This document shows positions 1 to 7,832 of a stretch of 51,133 nt of DNA, piece by piece. The position numbers and the translations under genes are program-made. Each line of letters opens with the position of its first letter. Within the stretch, counting starts at the first letter, position 1. The stretch comes from Lachnospiraceae bacterium (GTDB lineage Bacteria > Bacillota > Clostridia > Lachnospirales > Lachnospiraceae). The DNA lies in the NCBI GenBank assembly GCA_030526405.1, contig JAUNCZ010000019.1, forward strand, positions 1 to 51,133. Reading direction: 5' to 3'. A model generated the notes under the pieces. That model had not been told where the DNA came from and did no database searches. It was given only the letters and a program-made list of their open reading frames with translations.

Positions 1-26
1 TAACAAGCCCTTATAGGGCGTGAGCA

Positions 27-49
27 AACCACCGGCTGAGCCGGTGGTT
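27..49. repeat. Perfect inverted-repeat hairpin at the window edge
   Basis: Two 9-nt arms, AACCACCGG and CCGGTGGTT, surround a 5-nt loop. A shorter GCCC/GGGC hairpin lies just before it at about 8-19. No T-run follows, so it is not a clear terminator on the plus strand. It could be the tail of an element outside the window, for example an IS200/IS605-like end, but nothing here proves that. Confidence 0.5.
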
Positions 50-148
50 ATGATTACGCGGGTAATGCGCGAAGTCTGTGCCTGCACGAGACCCTGCGAC
101 TGCCGCGATGATCTGAGAAACTGGCAAAGTATGTTTCTCGTTGTTGGA

Positions 149-197
149 TTCAGTGATTTATGAGCAGACAGCAAAGCAGAATGTGACTGTCCGCTTT
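149..197 (+). repeat. Dispersed 49-nt repeat, copy 1
   Basis: This 49-nt stretch aligns without gaps to two tandem copies at 35837-35885 and 35896-35944. Shared parts include a TGAGCA core, a CAAAGC-like centre and a TCCGCTTT end. The centre and end can pair as a hairpin (AAAGC.GA with TC.GCTTT). A second hairpin, GAGAAAC (115-121) with GTTTCTC (133-139), sits just upstream and may be a decayed fourth copy. The repeat lies directly before the ribosome site of the NifU-like gene, so the open frame running upstream through it is not taken as coding. Confidence 0.6.
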
Positions 198-218
198 GTT
201 TCAGAAAGGAGATTATTT

Positions 219-512
219 ATGGAGAATCAGATTCAGGAAATTGAGAAGGTACTGGATGAGTATGTACGTCCGAAGCTGGCAGAGCATGAGGGAAATGTCT
301 CTGTGGCTGATTTCAGAGACGGGATTGTATATGTAAGACTGACCGGCCACTGCAGCGGCTGCCCTTCGGCAAAGTATACCCTGGAGAGTCTTATTGAGGA
401 GGAGCTGGTGGCTCGCTGCGATCAGGTGCAGTCAGTGAAGCTTCAGGAGGAGGTAAGCCAGGAGCTTCTGGATATGGCAAAGGCAATCCTGTCCGGAAAA
501 AAGGTATTTTAG
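219..512 (+). CDS. NifU C-terminal-domain-like protein
   Basis: This 97-residue protein matches the small NifU-like C-terminal (Nfu) domain, which carries or transfers an iron-sulfur cluster. The signature is the CSGCPSAKYTLESLI stretch, with a CxxC pair at about residues 46-49 in a short alpha/beta domain. I chose the ATG at 219 because AGAAAGGAG sits 6-8 nt upstream. The frame is open further back to 141, but that part lies in a repeated sequence and has no ribosome site. The gene stands alone without NifS or IscU-type partners in view. It may share a transcript with the cysteine-rich small gene that follows about 80 nt later. The assignment to the domain family is firm; the physiological client is unknown. 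Confidence 0.8.
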   Translation: MENQIQEIEKVLDEYVRPKLAEHEGNVSVADFRDGIVYVRLTGHCSGCPSAKYTLESLIEEELVARCDQVQSVKLQEEVSQELLDMAKAILSGKKVF

Positions 513-592
513 GATAAAAGGCGGGAAAGCACGACAATGGAATTACCGATGTGGTTTACTGACAGAACAGCGCTGACAGGAGGAAACAGGGA

Positions 593-844
593 ATGAAGAT
601 CGGAGTGAAGTTCTGCGGCGGATGCAATCCGTCCTATGACAGGGGAGAAGCTTATAATAACTACAGAAAGCTTTTCCCGGAGCATACCTATGAGACAGTA
701 TCCCTTCAGAGCAGCTATGACAGGATCCTGGTGATCTGCGGCTGCGATAAGGCCTGCCTTCGGGAATACCGTGAGGCAGAGGCAAAGGAGTATCTCATCT
801 TTACAAAAAAGAATGATTTTGACCAGGAGTATCCTTTTTTGTAA
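593..844 (+). CDS. Small cysteine-containing protein of unknown function
   Basis: The product has 83 residues and no signal peptide or membrane segment. It has two cysteine clusters: FCGGCNP near the N-terminus (residues 8-13) and CGCDKAC near residues 49-55. These could ligate a metal or act as redox cysteines; that is inference from spacing only. The start is supported by AGGAGG about 9 nt upstream of the ATG at 593. It follows the NifU-like gene on the same strand, which makes an iron-sulfur or redox role attractive but unproven. I do not recognise a named family and offer no reaction. Confidence 0.7.
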   Translation: MKIGVKFCGGCNPSYDRGEAYNNYRKLFPEHTYETVSLQSSYDRILVICGCDKACLREYREAEAKEYLIFTKKNDFDQEYPFL

Positions 845-1009
845 AAGATTGCAAAAAAATGCTTATCAGAAAAGTAAAAATTTACACTCGACTGCTTGTG
901 AAATTATTATTTAACACTAAAGTATACTAAAAACATCGTTAAAATAATAATTAAATCAGAATTTTACTGAAAAAACCGAAAAAAACAGTTAATTCATGAC
1001 CGAATTTAG

Positions 1010-1038
1010 TTGACTTTTTTTGAACGAGTTCCTATAAT
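1010..1038 (+). promoter_or_regulatory. Sigma-A-type promoter for the type II GAPDH gene
   Basis: TTGACT at 1010-1015 and a perfect TATAAT at 1033-1038 are separated by 17 bp. The stretch 845-1009 upstream is very AT-rich and holds no recognisable gene. The predicted transcript starts near 1045 and has a leader of about 95 nt before the GTG start at 1142. Confidence 0.8.
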
Positions 1039-1141
1039 GAAGATGAATGAGGGAGGTCTTAATTGCAGTAACGGACCGAGCTCAGTTCGAAAAACTATTA
1101 TATTCATGTAATATTTTTTCATTTTCAAGGAGGAAAAAAAA

Positions 1142-2191
1142 GTGAAGAAAATCAGAGTAGGTGTAGCAGGTTACGGTACTATTGGAATGAGACTGGCAGA
1201 CGGTGTTGCTCAGTGTGAGGATATGGAATTAGTAGGAATCGCAGATCTGGCTCCTACACTTTCCCTTCGTGCACTGAAAGAGTCTGATATGATCGGTGCA
1301 AACGGCGTTGAGTACAAACTGTATCTGGTAGATGGTGCAGATAAAGCAAAATTTGATGAGGCTGGAATTCCTGTAGCAGGAACATTTGAGGAGCTTTGCA
1401 AGAGCGTAGATATCATGCTTGACTCTTCACCTGCAGGAATCGGTGCAGCTAATAAAGAGAAATATTATGTACCACTTGGAGTAAAAGCTGTATTCCAGGG
1501 TGGTGAGAAAAACTCTGTAGCAGATGTATTCTTCCATGGATACGCTAACTACGAGAAGGGTGTAGGCAAAAACTATCTGAAGCTGACATCCTGCAATACT
1601 ACAGGACTGACCCGTACAATCGACTGTCTTGACAGAGAGTACGGAATTGAGAAAGTAGCGATCACAATCATCCGTCGCTACGCAGATCCAGGTGATTATC
1701 ATCGTGGACTTACCAACGCGCTGATGATGGACAAAGCTCCTACACACCAGGCTGTTGACCTTATGACAATCATGCCACATGTAAATGCAACTGGTATCCT
1801 TGTTCATACACCTGTAACACACGGACATATCATCACTGTTCTGGCTACAGGAAAACAGAAGATCACAAAAGAGATGGCGCTGGCAGCATTCCAGAAACAT
1901 CCACGTATCCGTGTGGTAAACATTGATGAGGGATTCAAAGGAAACGCTTCCATGTTCAAATATGCTCGTGATCTTGGAAACCGTCGTGGCGATATGTACG
2001 AGATCGCTCTGTGGGAGGATTCCATCGTTGAGTCCGGCAACGACATCATGTTTGCTATCAACATTCCACAGGAGTCTGTTACAATTCCTGAGACAATGGA
2101 TGCTGTTCGTGCTGCATGCGGAATGCAGGCAACAAGAGAAGAGGGAACAGCTATGACTAACAAATACCTCAAGATCGGCAGATTCAAATAA
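1142..2191 (+). CDS. Type II (archaeal-type) glyceraldehyde-3-phosphate dehydrogenase
   Basis: The 349-residue protein belongs to the archaeal type II GAPDH family, not the usual bacterial GapA family. An N-terminal Rossmann motif GYGTIG lies at residues 10-15. The active-site stretch SCNTTG puts the catalytic cysteine at 151. The following RRYADP segment is also typical of the archaeal enzymes. It interconverts glyceraldehyde 3-phosphate and 1,3-bisphosphoglycerate using NAD(P). Translation starts at GTG 1142, just after AGGAGG at 1128-1133. A strong promoter lies upstream and a terminator follows at 2245-2278. The next gene is an archaeal-like phosphoglycerate kinase, so two consecutive glycolytic steps are encoded together. 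Whether the direction in vivo is glycolytic or gluconeogenic cannot be read from the sequence. Confidence 0.9.
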   Translation: MKKIRVGVAGYGTIGMRLADGVAQCEDMELVGIADLAPTLSLRALKESDMIGANGVEYKLYLVDGADKAKFDEAGIPVAGTFEELCKSVDIMLDSSPAGIGAANKEKYYVPLGVKAVFQGGEKNSVADVFFHGYANYEKGVGKNYLKLTSCNTTGLTRTIDCLDREYGIEKVAITIIRRYADPGDYHRGLTNALMMDKAPTHQAVDLMTIMPHVNATGILVHTPVTHGHIITVLATGKQKITKEMALAAFQKHPRIRVVNIDEGFKGNASMFKYARDLGNRRGDMYEIALWEDSIVESGNDIMFAINIPQESVTIPETMDAVRAACGMQATREEGTAMTNKYLKIGRFK

Positions 2192-2244
2192 GTTACCGAG
2201 ATAATACTGAGAGACAATCAGGTGTTCATTGTTAAGACCTGTCA

Positions 2245-2278
2245 GGCGAGGCTGCTGGGCGGCCTCGCCATTTTTTTT
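2245..2278 (+). terminator. Intrinsic terminator or attenuator between GAPDH and PGK genes
   Basis: GGCGAGGC pairs with GCCTCGCC across a 9-nt loop, and eight T residues follow. It separates the GAPDH stop from the kinase start by a partial-readthrough point. I see no clear promoter between it and the kinase, so downstream expression probably depends on readthrough. Confidence 0.85.
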
Positions 2279-2304
2279 CATATATAGAATCAGGAGATAG
2301 ATTT

Positions 2305-3552
2305 ATGCGTTTTGGAATTAAGACAATCGAGGATTTTGATGTAAAGGGTAAAACCATTCTCTGTCGTCTGGATATGAACCAGCCGGTGGATAAGGAGACA
2401 GATACCCTGAAAAGCATTGTTCGTATCAAAGCCTGTGTACCAACTCTGAAGGAGCTGGTGGAGAAGGGGGCTAAACTGGTACTGATGGCTCATCAGGGAA
2501 GTGATATTGAGTACAAAAACTTTTACTGCACCAGACCACATGCAAAGGTTCTTTCTGAGCTGCTGGGTCAGGAAGTAAAATGGATCGATGATGTTGTAGG
2601 ACCAACTGCACGTCAGATGATCAAAGATCTGAAGGAGGGAGAGATCCTTCTGCTGGACAATGTTCGTTATGTATCTGAGGAGCAGACCTTCTTTGAGATG
2701 AAGCTGCAGCTTTCTCATGAGGAGCAGGCAAAAACACTGATGGTGGAGAAGCTGGCGCCTTTGGCAGATCTGTACATGTGTGATGCATTTGCAGCAGCAC
2801 ACCGCGATCAGCCATCTCTCTGTGGTTTTGAGTACGTTCTTCCATCCTTTATGGGCCGTCTCTTTGAGAAGGAGTACTGTGTAATCTCTGAGATCATGGA
2901 GAGTCCTGCCCGTCCATGCACCTTCGTTCTGGGCGGTGCCAAGATTTCAGATGCCTTCCTGATGATGGAGACAGTGCTGGGCAACGGCTGCGCAGACAGA
3001 GTAATCGCCGGCGGTGTTGTAGGTCAGGTTCTTCTTGCTGCCAAAGGTGAGAACATTGGTAAGGGCAGCGTTGATTTCATCGTAAAACAGGGCTATGGAG
3101 AGTTCATTGAGAAATCCAAGGCTACTCTGGAGAAATATGGCGATAAGATCATTCTTCCAGTGGATGTTGCATGGCTGGAGGATGGTGTCCGCAAAGAGGC
3201 TAAACTGGGAGAGATTCCTGAGGAGATCGGTGCGCTGGATATCGGTGCTGAGACAGCGAAGATGTTCCAGGAGATTATTATGGATTCCAAGACTGTATTT
3301 GTAAACGGACCGATGGGTGTATTCGAGATGGAGCCAACTGAGTTCGGTACAAAAGCAGTATGGGATGCCCTGGGTGATACAGAGGCCTACACTGTAATCG
3401 GTGGCGGTGATTCCATTACAGCTACCACAAAATATGGAAAAACAGATAAGATCTCTTATATCTGTACCGGTGGCGGTGCACTGATCCGCTTCCTTACAGG
3501 AGAGGAACTTCCGGTTGTAAAGGCACTCCGTCACGCTGCAAAAGCATTCTGA
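2305..3552 (+). CDS. pgk: Phosphoglycerate kinase, archaeal-like
   Basis: The 415-residue protein is a phosphoglycerate kinase, transferring phosphate between 1,3-bisphosphoglycerate and ADP. The N-terminal substrate motif appears as RLDMNQPVD (residues 21-29) where typical bacterial enzymes have RVDxNVP. The C-terminal nucleotide end shows GGGDS and TGGGA. The MNQPVD form and the long N-domain loops resemble archaeal PGK, which fits its position behind an archaeal-type GAPDH. The start ATG at 2305 follows a CAGGAGA ribosome site. The gap to the LarA gene is only 73 nt without a terminator, so the two are probably co-transcribed. The function is secure; the archaeal affinity is judged by motifs and should be tested by phylogeny. 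Confidence 0.9.
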   Translation: MRFGIKTIEDFDVKGKTILCRLDMNQPVDKETDTLKSIVRIKACVPTLKELVEKGAKLVLMAHQGSDIEYKNFYCTRPHAKVLSELLGQEVKWIDDVVGPTARQMIKDLKEGEILLLDNVRYVSEEQTFFEMKLQLSHEEQAKTLMVEKLAPLADLYMCDAFAAAHRDQPSLCGFEYVLPSFMGRLFEKEYCVISEIMESPARPCTFVLGGAKISDAFLMMETVLGNGCADRVIAGGVVGQVLLAAKGENIGKGSVDFIVKQGYGEFIEKSKATLEKYGDKIILPVDVAWLEDGVRKEAKLGEIPEEIGALDIGAETAKMFQEIIMDSKTVFVNGPMGVFEMEPTEFGTKAVWDALGDTEAYTVIGGGDSITATTKYGKTDKISYICTGGGALIRFLTGEELPVVKALRHAAKAF

Positions 3553-3625
3553 TAGCAGGCGGAAACAGAAGCCCGGAGGAGAAAAGTGCCCAGGGGCGAG
3601 ATAAGATCTGAAGGAGTGATAAAAC

Positions 3626-4876
3626 ATGAAACTTGAATTTGGATATGGAAAGGGTGTTCAGACCGTAGAGGTGCCTGATAAAAATGTCATCGACGTGCTG
3701 GTATCCAATCCCATGGAGCATGAGAGAAGAGGCGAAGAGGCGGTAAAATATGCGCTGGAGCATCCCATCGGTGCGGAGAAGCTGAGAGATACCGTAAAGC
3801 CGGGACAGAAGGTAGTGATCATTACCAGTGATATTTCAAGACCTCTGCCAAGCTATGATGTGGTTCCTTCCGTTCTGGATGAGCTGTATGCAGCAGGTGT
3901 TGCAAAGGAGGATATCACAGTTGTATTCGGTCTTGGTTCCCACAGAGCACAGACAGAGGAGGAGATGATCCACCTTGTGGGAGAGAGAGCCTATAACGAA
4001 GTAAAATGTGTAGACAGTGATGTGAATGACTGCATTCATATGGGAGAAACAGCCCACGGTACACCGGTGGATATCACCCGTGTTGTTGCAGAGGCTGATT
4101 TCCGCATCTGTCTGGGCAATGTAGAGTTCCATTATTTTGCTGGGTACTCAGGAGGAGCAAAGGCAATTATGCCTGGTGTTTCCACTCCTGCGGCAATCCA
4201 GGTGAATCACAGCATGATGGTTTCCAATGATGCCTGTGCTGGAAAACTGGAGGGAAATCCGATCCGCGAGGATATCGAGGAGGCCGGAAGAATCTGTGGA
4301 ATTCACTACATTGTAAATGCAGTGCTTGACGAGCACAAAAAAATCGTATATTGTGTAGCCGGAGACAGTGTGAAGGCACACAGAGATGCCTGTGCATATC
4401 TGGATAAAATGTACCGTAAGGACATTCCTGAGAAGGCGGATATTGTTATTGTATCCCAGGGCGGAGCTCCCAAGGATGCAAACCTGTACCAGACCCAGAA
4501 AGCCCTTGACAATGCAAAGCATGCTGTTAAGGACGGCGGTACCATCATCGTGGTAGGTGCCTGCAATGAGGGACTGGGCAGTAAGAAGTTTGAGGAGTGG
4601 CTGACACAGTCAGAGACATCCCATGACATGGTGGTGAGAATTGGTAAGGACTTCCAGCTGGGAGGACACAAGGCAGCTGCCATTGCCATGATTCTGGAGT
4701 ATGCAAACATTGACCTTGTATCAGAGATGGAGGATGATTTTGTAAGAAGCATTTTCCTGAATCCTCAGCCATCTGCACAGAAGGCCTATGACGACTGTGT
4801 GGCTAAATACGGTCCTGATGCAAAGGTGATCGCCATGCCATTCGGCGGTGCGACACTTCCGATCTGCAGTAAATAA
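3626..4876 (+). CDS. larA: LarA-type nickel-dependent lactate (2-hydroxyacid) racemase
   Basis: The 416-residue protein belongs to the LarA (DUF2088) family. Known LarA uses a nickel pincer nucleotide bound to a lysine. Here the ligands align at constant offset with the Lactobacillus enzyme: H106 (in GSHRAQTEE), H169 and K179 (in FHYFAGYSGGAKAIMPG) and H195. The TSDISRP motif at residues 67-73 is also present. It would interconvert D- and L-lactate or a related 2-hydroxyacid in the cytoplasm. The cofactor genes larB, larC and larE are not in this window, so they must be elsewhere if the enzyme is active. AAGGAG lies 8-13 nt before the ATG at 3626. Co-location with malic enzyme and pyruvate-linked genes suggests 2-hydroxyacid or pyruvate metabolism. 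Family members with other substrates exist, so lactate is only the default. Confidence 0.85.
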   Translation: MKLEFGYGKGVQTVEVPDKNVIDVLVSNPMEHERRGEEAVKYALEHPIGAEKLRDTVKPGQKVVIITSDISRPLPSYDVVPSVLDELYAAGVAKEDITVVFGLGSHRAQTEEEMIHLVGERAYNEVKCVDSDVNDCIHMGETAHGTPVDITRVVAEADFRICLGNVEFHYFAGYSGGAKAIMPGVSTPAAIQVNHSMMVSNDACAGKLEGNPIREDIEEAGRICGIHYIVNAVLDEHKKIVYCVAGDSVKAHRDACAYLDKMYRKDIPEKADIVIVSQGGAPKDANLYQTQKALDNAKHAVKDGGTIIVVGACNEGLGSKKFEEWLTQSETSHDMVVRIGKDFQLGGHKAAAIAMILEYANIDLVSEMEDDFVRSIFLNPQPSAQKAYDDCVAKYGPDAKVIAMPFGGATLPICSK

Positions 4877-4967
4877 CAGCAGATTCTGAACCTGAATCTT
4901 TCATATAACAGATATCCAGTGTATCTGCTATATGAATCAAATACTATCAATAAAGGAGTTAATCAGT

Positions 4968-6140
4968 ATGGATTACGCAAAAGAGTCATTAAGATTACAC
5001 GGTGAGTGGAAAGGTAAAATCGAGGTGGTAGCTACCTGTCCGGTACAGTCCAGCGAGGACCTGTCTCTGGCATATACACCAGGTGTTGCTCAGCCATGTC
5101 TGGAGATCCAGAAGGATGTTGACAAGAGCTACGAGCTGACACGCCGTCACAACCTGTGTGCAGTAGTGACAGACGGAACAGCTGTACTTGGTCTGGGAGA
5201 CATCGGACCAGAGGCTGGTATGCCTGTAATGGAGGGAAAATGCGTTCTGTTCAAAGCGTTTGGTGATGTGGATGCATTCCCGATCTGTGTGAAATCCAAA
5301 GATGTTGATGAGATCGTTAACACTGTATACATGATCTCCGGAAGCTTCGGTGGAGTAAACCTGGAGGATATCTCCGCACCACGCTGCTTCGAGATCGAGA
5401 GAAAGCTGAAAGAGAAATGTGATATTCCGATCTTCCACGATGATCAGCACGGAACAGCCATCATCACACTGGCAGGTCTGAAAAATGCTCTGAGACTTAC
5501 CGGCAAAAAGATCGATGAGATCAAAGTTGTTACATCCGGAGCAGGTGCAGCAGCTATCTCCATCGTAAAACTGCTGCTGTCTGCAGGAGTAAAACATGTG
5601 ATCATGTGCGACCGTAAAGGTGCCATCTACAAAGGCCGTGATGGTCTGAACTGGATCAAAGAGGAGATGGCAGAGGTTACAAACCTGGAGAAGAAGGCAG
5701 GAACACTGGCAGACGCTCTGGTGGGAGCAGATGTATTCATCGGTGTATCTGCACCTGGAACAGTAACAACAGATATGGTAAAAACCATGAACAAGGATGC
5801 CATCATCTTTGCATGTGCAAACCCAACACCAGAGATCTTCCCAGAGGATGCAAAGGCAGGCGGAGCAAGAGTTATCGCAACAGGACGTTCTGACTTCCCG
5901 AACCAGGTAAACAACGTACTGGCATTCCCTGGAATCTTCCGCGGAACCTTCGATGTTCGTGCAAAAGACATCAACGAGGAGATGAAGGTTGCAGCAGCAG
6001 ATGCCATTGCAGGACTGATCTCCGATGAGGAGCTGAGAGATGATTACATTCTGCCAAAGGCATTTGATCCAAGAGTAGGAAAAACAGTTGCAGCAGCAGT
6101 AGCTGAGGCAGCAAGAAAATCCGGTGTTGCAAGACTGTAA
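4968..6140 (+). CDS. Malic enzyme (oxaloacetate-decarboxylating malate dehydrogenase)
   Basis: The 390-residue protein is a short bacterial malic enzyme, which turns malate into pyruvate and CO2 with NAD(P). Visible motifs are YTPGVA (37-42), TDGTAVLGLGDIG (68-80), K91 as the likely catalytic base, NLEDISAPRCFEIE (131-144) and FHDDQHGTA (156-164), followed by the nucleotide-binding Rossmann half. I chose the ATG at 4968 because AAAGGAG lies at the right distance. The frame is open from 4932, but that would put the ribosome site inside the gene. A strong terminator follows at 6176-6209, so the preceding island ends here. The product pyruvate and the bicarbonate/CO2 link it to the biotin-dependent complex encoded next. 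Confidence 0.92.
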   Translation: MDYAKESLRLHGEWKGKIEVVATCPVQSSEDLSLAYTPGVAQPCLEIQKDVDKSYELTRRHNLCAVVTDGTAVLGLGDIGPEAGMPVMEGKCVLFKAFGDVDAFPICVKSKDVDEIVNTVYMISGSFGGVNLEDISAPRCFEIERKLKEKCDIPIFHDDQHGTAIITLAGLKNALRLTGKKIDEIKVVTSGAGAAAISIVKLLLSAGVKHVIMCDRKGAIYKGRDGLNWIKEEMAEVTNLEKKAGTLADALVGADVFIGVSAPGTVTTDMVKTMNKDAIIFACANPTPEIFPEDAKAGGARVIATGRSDFPNQVNNVLAFPGIFRGTFDVRAKDINEEMKVAAADAIAGLISDEELRDDYILPKAFDPRVGKTVAAAVAEAARKSGVARL

Positions 6141-6175
6141 TTGAAAACAGAAGAATCATACATATGTGATTTTTG

Positions 6176-6209
6176 GAGGACTTTTGCGGACGCGAAAGTC
6201 CTCTTTTTT
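6176..6209 (+). terminator. Intrinsic terminator after malic enzyme
   Basis: GAGGACTTT pairs with AAAGTCCTC across a 10-nt loop, followed by six T residues. It ends the GAPDH-PGK-LarA-malic enzyme block. Confidence 0.9.
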
Positions 6210-6294
6210 GTCTGGATTTTAAAAAGACAGCAGATTCCACAAAAAAAAATTGGTCAACATGTCTGGTTTGTGCAAAAGAATTCAAATGAAACAG

Positions 6295-6323
6295 TTGAAA
6301 AGTAAAGTGCTAAACTGTATACT
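6295..6323 (+). promoter_or_regulatory. Promoter for the biotin-dependent decarboxylase operon
   Basis: TTGAAA at 6295-6300 and TATACT at 6318-6323 are 17 bp apart. It is the only good match between the malic enzyme terminator and the next start at 6382, leaving a leader of about 50 nt. Confidence 0.7.
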
Positions 6324-6381
6324 AACAGTTGCATTAGTTTTTAATTCATTTCAATTATTAAAGTAATGGAGGACAATAAGA

Positions 6382-7818
6382 ATGAGTAATGTGACTCAGA
6401 GTCCGGCAAGATCTCGTATCGAATCTTTACTGGACGCAAACAGCTTCGTTGAAATCGGTGCTCAGGTTACAGCCAGAAGTACAGATTTTAACCTGTCTGG
6501 AAAAGCAGCACCATCTGACGGTGTTATTACCGGATATGGTGTGATCGACAGCAACCTTGTATATGTATACAGCCAGGATGCATCTGTACTGAATGGTACT
6601 GTTGGAGAGATGCATGCAAGAAAAATTGTAAATCTGTACAAGATGGCTATGAAAATGGGTGCCCCTGTAATCGGTCTTGTGGACTGTGCAGGTATCCGTC
6701 TTGAGGAGGCGGCTGATGCTCTCAACGGTTTCGGCGAGATCTTCATGGCTCAGGTTGACGCATCTGGTGTAGTTCCACAGATCACAGGTATCTTCGGAAA
6801 CTGTGGTGGCGGAATGGCTATGATCCCAGCTCTGACAGATTTTACATTTATGGAGGAGAAAAAAGCGAAACTGTTCGTTAATGCTCCAAATACTCTGGCA
6901 GGAAATCATGAGTCTGTATGTGATACAGCTTCTGCAAAATTCCAGAGCGAGGAGGCAGGTCTGGTAGACGGAATCGGTTCTGAGGCTGATGTACTGGCAC
7001 AGATCCGTGCACTGGTTTCCATTCTTCCTGCAAACAACGAGGAGGATCTCTCCGGTGCAGAGTGTACAGACGATCTGAACCGTGTATGTCCTGACCTTGC
7101 TGCATGCAAAGAGGATCCTGCACTTCTTCTGCCAAGAATCTCTGACGGACAGGTATTCGTGGAGGTTAAGGCTGACTACGCAAAAGATGTTGTAACAGGC
7201 TTCATCCGCATGAACGGTGCTACTGTAGGCTGTGTTGCCAACAGAAATGAGCTGTATGATGCAGAGGGCAACGTTGCTGAGAAGTTCAACGGCGTTCTCA
7301 GCGCAAGAGGAGCAAGCAAGGCAGCTGGATTTGTAAGTTTCTGTGATGCTTTCTCTATCCCTGTAGTAACATTTACAAATGTAAAAGGCTACAAAGCTAC
7401 AAAATGTGCAGAGACAAACATGGCAAAAGCTGTTGCCAAGATGATCTACACATTTGCAAACTCCACAACAGCTAAGATCAACGTGATCACAGGCGAGGCT
7501 ATGGGAAGTGCTTACCTTTCCATGAACAGCAAATCCATCGGAGCTGATCTTGTATATGCATGGGCAGATGCAAAAGTGGGCATGATGGACGCTAAGGCTG
7601 CAGCTAAGATTCTGTACGCTGAGGAGAGTGCTGCAGTGATCAAAGAGAAAACTGCAGAGTATGATGCACTTCAGAACAGCGTTGAGGCTGCTGCAAGAAG
7701 AGGCTACATCGATACTATCATCGAGGCACAGGATACAAGAAAATATCTGATCGGTGCTCTTGAGATGCTTTATACAAAGAGAGAATACCGTCCAGACAAA
7801 AAACACGGAACTGTTTAA
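6382..7818 (+). CDS. Acyl-CoA carboxyltransferase subunit of a biotin-dependent decarboxylase or transcarboxylase
   Basis: The 478-residue protein has the two-half crotonase-like fold of acyl-CoA carboxyltransferases such as MmdA, GcdA, PccB or the transcarboxylase 12S subunit. The first oxyanion segment is GNCGGGMAMIPALTDF; the second is GEAMGSAYLSMNSKSIGADL. Both align with known MmdA segments, but the rest is divergent and slightly shorter than the usual 500-520 residues. It would move a carboxyl group between carboxybiotin and an acyl-CoA. The acyl-CoA (methylmalonyl, malonyl or glutaconyl) cannot be told from sequence. It heads a five-gene operon with OadG, a biotin carrier, OadB and a second carboxyltransferase specific for pyruvate/oxaloacetate. 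That pairing is unusual and is discussed as a finding. Confidence 0.85.
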   Translation: MSNVTQSPARSRIESLLDANSFVEIGAQVTARSTDFNLSGKAAPSDGVITGYGVIDSNLVYVYSQDASVLNGTVGEMHARKIVNLYKMAMKMGAPVIGLVDCAGIRLEEAADALNGFGEIFMAQVDASGVVPQITGIFGNCGGGMAMIPALTDFTFMEEKKAKLFVNAPNTLAGNHESVCDTASAKFQSEEAGLVDGIGSEADVLAQIRALVSILPANNEEDLSGAECTDDLNRVCPDLAACKEDPALLLPRISDGQVFVEVKADYAKDVVTGFIRMNGATVGCVANRNELYDAEGNVAEKFNGVLSARGASKAAGFVSFCDAFSIPVVTFTNVKGYKATKCAETNMAKAVAKMIYTFANSTTAKINVITGEAMGSAYLSMNSKSIGADLVYAWADAKVGMMDAKAAAKILYAEESAAVIKEKTAEYDALQNSVEAAARRGYIDTIIEAQDTRKYLIGALEMLYTKREYRPDKKHGTV

Positions 7819-7832
7819 GCGAGGTGGCATAG

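Noticed and set aside
1..60. End of an IS200/IS605-type element at the window start
   Set aside because: Only a hairpin is visible and no transposase or TnpB fragment is present, so it is listed just as a repeat.
141..218. N-terminal extension of the NifU-like protein
   Set aside because: The 26 extra codons are dispersed repeat DNA; the ribosome site clearly serves the ATG at 219.
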